Source: an uncultured Prevotella sp.
GTDB lineage: Bacteria; Bacteroidota; Bacteroidia; Bacteroidales; Bacteroidaceae
Direction: 5' to 3'
Assembly (NCBI GenBank): GCA_945827565.1
Contig: CALZNR010000011.1
Span: 1 to 12,198 of the forward strand
Length of the DNA stretch: 12,198 nucleotides
Made by a program: the position numbers and the translations under genes. Each line of letters starts with the position of its first letter. The stretch's first letter is position 1. The notes beneath the pieces were generated by a model. The model was given only the letters and a program-made list of their open reading frames with translations. It did not search any database and was not told the origin of the DNA. Of the stretch, positions 8,070 through 12,198 are shown piece after piece.

Positions 8070-9359
8070 TTAGAATTTTGGGGCTTTCAGTGCACTCTCT
8101 TCCTCAATGGTCACCTTGCTTTCGTCCAGTTTGCTTTCGTTCAGTCCGAAGGTGTCGATAAAGAAGCGATACACGGCGTTGCGCTTGTTATCTCCAAAGT
8201 CGTGTCGCTCGTTGGGAAGATGGATGTTGCTCACTTTGTCGGTGGCATTGTAAAAGCCGTAGATGCGTTGCAGGTAGGGATATTCCAGTTCGGGAGTTGT
8301 CGAGGTCCAGTCGCCTCCGTCGCTTACCACCATCATAGGTTTGGGGGCAAACATGGCAGCCAGTTCCGGGTTGCAGGTGCCTCCGCCTGAGAGTTGGATG
8401 GGCATACCGCTCTCGCAGGGGCATCCGCCGTCAAACCATGACGACATGCTTACCACTGGGTTGGCGGCAGTATATCTGTCGTCGAGCACGGTGAGCAGCA
8501 CCACCTGTGTGCCGCCTCCCGAACCTCCGTTCACTCCGATGCGCAGTGTATCCACATCCTTGCGCTTTATCATGTGGTTCAGTATCACGATGCCGTTGAG
8601 TGCCTGCATCACGTGTGCCTCGGCTGTCTGATGCGCCTCTTTGCCCACCTCGTCGGCCGATTCTCCCCAGCCCCACAGGTCGTAATCCACGCAGATGGCG
8701 CCCATACGTGCCAGCGTGGCAAGTCTCAGTTGCTGCACCTTGCCGTATCTGCCGTTGGCAAAATGACCGTTGGGACAGATAATCAGCGGATGCTTTCCCC
8801 TGCCTGTGGGAGCATACACAGAACCGCAAACGGTGTGCCCGTTCACTGTTTTCAGTCTGAAGTTCTGCACGGTATATCCGTCAAAGCGCCTCACTTTGGA
8901 GTACGTGGGTGCCTCTGTGGAGCATTGTGCCAGCAGGGGGTCTATGCCCAAGCGCTGGCGCACCTCGTGCTTCAGCAGATGGCGGCGTGCCTCCCACGAT
9001 GCCTTGTCGTGGTAGAGCGTAGAGAGATATGCCATCAGCTTCTTTCCATCCTCGGGTTGTCTGCGCGGGTATTCGTAAGGCTTTATCTTGTAATATTTGT
9101 CGTTCTGCTTCACAGGTTTGAAGTCAAAGGGCGACAGAATATTGTTCAGCGTTTCCTCGATAGAGTAGGGGCGTATGCGGAAGTCGGCATAGCTCAGTTT
9201 CAGTCCGGTGGTATCTACGTTGTATTTCAGTTTCACCTTGAACCTTTTGGCCACATCATTCAGCACGTCGCCCAGCGGTCGGGTATATTTGTCTTCAAAG
9301 CATTGCGAGTTGGCGCCCATTGCAGTCATCAGCGCCAATGAAAGAATCCATTTTCTCAT
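8070..9359 (-). CDS. Secreted alpha/beta-hydrolase esterase with N-terminal STN-like domain, probable pectin methylesterase
   Basis: The 429-residue protein has a signal peptide (MRKWILSLALMTAMGANS). Cys20 follows it, but Gln at -1 argues against a lipoprotein box. Residues ~22-95 resemble the STN domain of TonB receptors and secretins: the pattern PLGDVLNDVAKRF...VKLKYNVD...LKLSY...SIEETLNNIL...KYYKIKP is typical. Residues ~155-405 form an alpha/beta-hydrolase domain with the nucleophile elbow GGSGG (Ser280), a conserved CVDYDLWGWGES loop (223-234), candidate acids Asp347 or Asp350 in SDGGD, and His386 in ERHDFG. The C-terminal 20 residues are acidic. In rhamnogalacturonan II loci a similar secreted esterase (B. 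thetaiotaomicron BT1017, a pectin methylesterase) de-esterifies the galacturonan backbone before hydrolases act; I recall BT1017 only by family and role, so orthology is inference. An acetylesterase is the main alternative. The gene follows the GH143-GH142-like gene by 31 bases and precedes GH95 by 6 bases. Confidence 0.85.
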   Translation of the reverse strand: MRKWILSLALMTAMGANSQCFEDKYTRPLGDVLNDVAKRFKVKLKYNVDTTGLKLSYADFRIRPYSIEETLNNILSPFDFKPVKQNDKYYKIKPYEYPRRQPEDGKKLMAYLSTLYHDKASWEARRHLLKHEVRQRLGIDPLLAQCSTEAPTYSKVRRFDGYTVQNFRLKTVNGHTVCGSVYAPTGRGKHPLIICPNGHFANGRYGKVQQLRLATLARMGAICVDYDLWGWGESADEVGKEAHQTAEAHVMQALNGIVILNHMIKRKDVDTLRIGVNGGSGGGTQVVLLTVLDDRYTAANPVVSMSSWFDGGCPCESGMPIQLSGGGTCNPELAAMFAPKPMMVVSDGGDWTSTTPELEYPYLQRIYGFYNATDKVSNIHLPNERHDFGDNKRNAVYRFFIDTFGLNESKLDESKVTIEEESALKAPKF

Positions 9360-9390
9360 GTTCAGATTGCCGATTTATGATTTATAGATG
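9360..9390. other. 31-base intergenic gap in the operon
   Basis: This gap separates the TGA of the GH143-GH142-like gene from the ATG of the esterase gene. It is A/T-rich, has no Shine-Dalgarno sequence, and is too short for a confident promoter or terminator, so the genes are probably co-transcribed. Confidence 0.6.
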
Positions 9391-12198
9391 TCAGTTTGCC
9401 TTTTCTTTGCTGTATTTCAACATGCCAAGATTGGTGCGCTGTGCCACTTTCTTGCCGTTGACCAGCAGTATCAGTCCCTTGCCTTGGTGATAGTGTGTGC
9501 CACTCTCGTCATAGATGATAGTGATGTTGTTGCCATGGTAACTCACGTTGTCCAGACAGAAGTGTGTCCAGGTGCCCTCGGGCATCAGGGGATTCACCAC
9601 AATGCTGCCGTCGGCTTGCGGGCGCAGACCCACGATACCTGTGATCACCAGGTCGTTGAAAGTAGAGTGGTTGTAATATCTGCTGCGCTCACGGTCGCCC
9701 ATCAGCCATGCGCCGTTGGTCTCATCCAGATACTCTCCGATGTAGGGGCGTCCGCGGTGGTGCATACTCTCGGCATACAGCTTCATCTGCTTGAAGAAGG
9801 TGGCTTTGGTGGTCTGTGGCTCTGCACTGTGGTTCAGGTGGTTTGCCATGGCGGTCAGCGTCTGACTGCTGGCAAAGGGCCATATAGCACCGTCCCATTC
9901 GCAGGTGCCGGTGCCGTGGGTGCGAAACAGCGGGTGGCGCCTCTCTGCGGTGGTCAGTCCGTAGGGTGCCGAGAATCCCTTCTCGTCGTCCACCTGTTTC
10001 CATGCCACGTCAAACCTGCTGTCGCTGGGTAGGTTGAAGTACCATGGAATAAATCCTATCGCCTCTCTTGCTGCTGCCAGGGTGTCGCCACGGCGAGTCT
10101 CGAAAAAGTTGTCTTTCTCGCTCCAGAGCATGTTCTGCACCAAGGTCCGCATCTCTTTGGCATCGTTGGCATACTTGCGCGCTTTTTCCTCATCGCCTGC
10201 CAGTTGGCAGATGCTTTGCAGAGCCTGGGCGTTGCCAAACATATAGCTGTTGATGGTGGGGCGTGCATATTTCTTTTTCCTTCCACCGCTGATGCTCTCT
10301 TCCATGCCGTCTTGCACGTCGCCCTGCCAGTAGAGCCCGTTGTCTAAGCGGTGTGTGGTTTTCCATCGCTCATACTCCTCCTCCAAAGCAGGTTGCATGG
10401 CAAGCAGGAAGGGCAGATCGCCCTGCACCTTGTATGCTTCATAGATGGCTGCGGGGTTCCAGGAACTGAAGCGCTCCATCTTCTGCATTGCTTTTCCGTC
10501 GTTGCCGTGATACCATGTGTTCAGAATACCGTGCAGGTAGGTGGTGTCTCTGAGCCAGCGGCTTTCCATTACGTGATGACCTATGGCACAGGCTATCAGG
10601 TTGTACTTGTCAGCATAGGAGCGCTGCACTAAGAACTCTGTCATTCCCCATCCCACGGGGGTGCGCTTGATGTGCTTGCGCAGTGTCCACCAGCGGTAGT
10701 AATACATCTGTTCAAAGTCTTTGTCATCGCAGCTGAACAGTGGGATGTTGCGGCTCATCCATTCAGAGGAGGCACTGTTGGGTATGTCGGTCACTATGTT
10801 CTCATCTTCCATCGTGTTGAAGTGCTGTGCATAGTGAGCAAAGTCATCGTAGCGCAGAATGGCTGCTGTGTGGTCGGCATCTGCCGATGAGGTGACCACA
10901 TTGGCAATGCAGAACTGTGCCAGTGCATCTTCTTCATCAGCGCGTGGCATATCTTCTGTCTGGTCGGCAGGTGTCTCGATGTTGGGATAGTCAAACAGCG
11001 GTCCTGTGCGGAACACGATGCGTGTGATACTCTTTACCGGTGTGTCAAACATTCTGGAGGCAGCCTTCTTTCCATCAACATAGTAGGTGCCCGTGTGTCC
11101 GTCCACCGAGAGGCGTGCCTCCACATGATAGGTTTTTCCGCTTTCGTATTTCTTCACCATTCCTCCGTAGCGTGCACCTCCCTTTACCTTCATGGTGGCT
11201 TGGGCGTCTAACACGATGCGTGCACACATATTGCCGTTGTCGTCAAGAAACTCGATGTTCAGTTCTCCGTGGTTGTTTTGCAGGGGCATCACGTCAAATG
11301 CCACTGTCAGCTCTTTGGTGGCAGGGATGATGCGTTCTGCCTTGGCATAGTCGTAGGGATCTTTGTCAGAGAGTTTCAGCCATTTGCCTTCCAGTGCCAC
11401 AGGTGCCCACAGGGGTGAGTAGATGTTCCAGTCGGTCATGTCGGCCAGTTTGCCGTATTGCTCAAAACCGCCCTGTGCGTGTGTGGTGGCTTTGAGTTGC
11501 ACGGGCACGGGTATGCGCGATACCCACATATCTTCCTTGTTGTTGCTGTAGGTCACCCACAGGTCACCATCGGGTGGGGTGCCGTTGCCCTCCAGTATGC
11601 CGCGTGTGTATTGCGGTCCGAAGCTTTTGTACAGTCCGTAGTGGCGTTCGGGTGTCACCTCACCGTTCACCAGGTTCAGTGTGGTATATTCCAGTCCGTC
11701 CTTACTCAGTGAGATGGCGAGTGGCCAGCGGTATTCGGCTGGGTTATATACGGTGGCGTAGGTGCCGTCGGAAAGGCGCTGTCCCCATATCTTGGCGTTG
11801 GAGTTCACAAATCCGTGTGCCCTTTTCACAGGTTCTCTCCATGTGTTGCCCCCATCGTAGCTCATGCTGGTGAGCGCATGTTTCCACAGTGCCACCTTGC
11901 GCCCGTCGGGCAGGGTATATCCGCTGAATGCCTTGTAGGGTGTTTTCAGTGGCAGCAGATCGTCGCCTCTGTCTGCCTCTTCTGCCCATTGCATCCGATA
12001 CATGGGGTTGGCAAGTATCTCGTCACAAGCCTTGACAAAGGCCTTGTCTTTCGCCTTCTTGTAATAGGGGAAGTCGGTATTTTTCTCATTGAAGCCGTGA
12101 TTGTAATAAATGAAATACACGGGTGAGAAACTGCCGTCGGCCTTCACCTCACGCACCACACGCCCAATGCCGTTGCCATCGTTGGGATCGTCTTTGGG
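9391..12198 (-). CDS. GH143-GH142-like two-domain glycosidase (beta-propeller plus six-hairpin barrel), 5'-partial
   Basis: The frame is open to the right edge, with 935 residues visible and no stop. The GTG at 12159 is not a credible start because 13 upstream codons (PKDDPNDGNGIGR) continue the fold. Numbered from the first visible residue, ~1-235 are the later blades of a sialidase-like propeller, with an Asp box SYDGGNTW at 113-120. About 258-400 is a LamG-like beta-sandwich (SVDGHTGTYYVDGKKA). About 475-860 is an (alpha/alpha)6 barrel (YYYRWWTLRKHIK, VQRSYADKYN, SSWNPAAIYEAYK, TCEWDGAIWPFASSQT, YNHSTFNDLVITG), and a short beta-domain closes the protein. This order matches BT1020 of B. thetaiotaomicron, whose propeller (GH143) hydrolyses Dha and whose barrel (GH142) removes beta-L-arabinofuranose, together dismantling side chain D of rhamnogalacturonan II. 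Perhaps 150-200 residues, including the signal peptide, are missing. It is the first visible gene of the operon. General annotations such as sialidase-like or MGH1-like hydrolase would also fit by fold alone. Confidence 0.8.
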   Translation of the reverse strand, partial: PKDDPNDGNGIGRVVREVKADGSFSPVYFIYYNHGFNEKNTDFPYYKKAKDKAFVKACDEILANPMYRMQWAEEADRGDDLLPLKTPYKAFSGYTLPDGRKVALWKHALTSMSYDGGNTWREPVKRAHGFVNSNAKIWGQRLSDGTYATVYNPAEYRWPLAISLSKDGLEYTTLNLVNGEVTPERHYGLYKSFGPQYTRGILEGNGTPPDGDLWVTYSNNKEDMWVSRIPVPVQLKATTHAQGGFEQYGKLADMTDWNIYSPLWAPVALEGKWLKLSDKDPYDYAKAERIIPATKELTVAFDVMPLQNNHGELNIEFLDDNGNMCARIVLDAQATMKVKGGARYGGMVKKYESGKTYHVEARLSVDGHTGTYYVDGKKAASRMFDTPVKSITRIVFRTGPLFDYPNIETPADQTEDMPRADEEDALAQFCIANVVTSSADADHTAAILRYDDFAHYAQHFNTMEDENIVTDIPNSASSEWMSRNIPLFSCDDKDFEQMYYYRWWTLRKHIKRTPVGWGMTEFLVQRSYADKYNLIACAIGHHVMESRWLRDTTYLHGILNTWYHGNDGKAMQKMERFSSWNPAAIYEAYKVQGDLPFLLAMQPALEEEYERWKTTHRLDNGLYWQGDVQDGMEESISGGRKKKYARPTINSYMFGNAQALQSICQLAGDEEKARKYANDAKEMRTLVQNMLWSEKDNFFETRRGDTLAAAREAIGFIPWYFNLPSDSRFDVAWKQVDDEKGFSAPYGLTTAERRHPLFRTHGTGTCEWDGAIWPFASSQTLTAMANHLNHSAEPQTTKATFFKQMKLYAESMHHRGRPYIGEYLDETNGAWLMGDRERSRYYNHSTFNDLVITGIVGLRPQADGSIVVNPLMPEGTWTHFCLDNVSYHGNNITIIYDESGTHYHQGKGLILLVNGKKVAQRTNLGMLKYSKEKAN

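Noticed and set aside
8574..9341. 255-residue plus-strand open frame opposite the esterase
   Set aside because: Antisense of the STN-esterase gene, no domain recognised.
9303..9359. Lipoprotein signal at Cys20 of the esterase
   Set aside because: The residue before Cys is Gln, which does not fit a Bacteroidota lipobox; a normal Sec signal peptide is more likely.
9388..10032. 214-residue plus-strand open frame opposite the 3' end of the GH143-GH142-like gene
   Set aside because: Antisense of conserved barrel sequence, no signal peptide or domain.
12157..12159. GTG as the start codon of the right-hand gene
   Set aside because: The frame continues to the window edge, there is no signal peptide at this point, and the protein would begin inside a propeller; the gene is 5'-truncated by the window.

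Overview
This window is a densely packed, single-strand (minus) cluster of secreted carbohydrate-active enzymes. The predicted proteins are typical of Bacteroidota: Sec signal peptides throughout, GH78/GH95/GH140/GH2-type enzymes, an STN-like domain, and gaps of a few bases without Shine-Dalgarno sequences. By eye the G+C content is slightly above 50%. A gut or rumen Bacteroidales member (Bacteroides or Prevotella-like) fits best, but no marker gene is present to fix the genus.

In transcription order (right to left) the window holds six genes. (1) A 5'-truncated two-domain protein, beta-propeller then (alpha/alpha)6 barrel, resembling the GH143-GH142 enzyme that removes the Araf-Dha side chain of rhamnogalacturonan II (RG-II). 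(2) A secreted alpha/beta-hydrolase esterase with an STN-like N-terminal domain, resembling the pectin methylesterase of RG-II loci. (3) A GH95 enzyme, probably alpha-L-galactosidase. (4) A GH140 (DUF4038) enzyme, probably apiosidase. (5) A 1291-residue fusion of a GH78 alpha-L-rhamnosidase with a C-terminal sialidase-fold (BNR/Asp-box) domain. (6) The first ~77 residues of what looks like a GH2 glycosidase, cut by the left edge. Genes 1-5 are separated by 31, 6, 9 and -4 bases and almost certainly form one operon. Gene 6 follows after about 76-125 bases and may belong to it.

Taken together the families point to part of a polysaccharide utilisation locus for RG-II, the most complex plant pectin. 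GH140 (apiose-GalA link), GH95 (L-galactose) and perhaps GH2 (glucuronic acid or another beta-linked sugar) would act on side chain A. The GH143-GH142 protein matches the disaccharide side chain D (Araf-Dha). The GH78-BNR fusion makes sense if it removes the analogous disaccharide side chain C (Rha-Kdo). The esterase would de-esterify the galacturonan backbone. The two fusions combine the same two folds in opposite order, one for each ulosonic-acid disaccharide. The Kdo assignment is inference and is the most interesting hypothesis here.

No SusC/SusD pair, regulator, lyase, RNA gene, mobile element, CRISPR array or tandem repeat was seen. The rest of the locus presumably lies outside the window.
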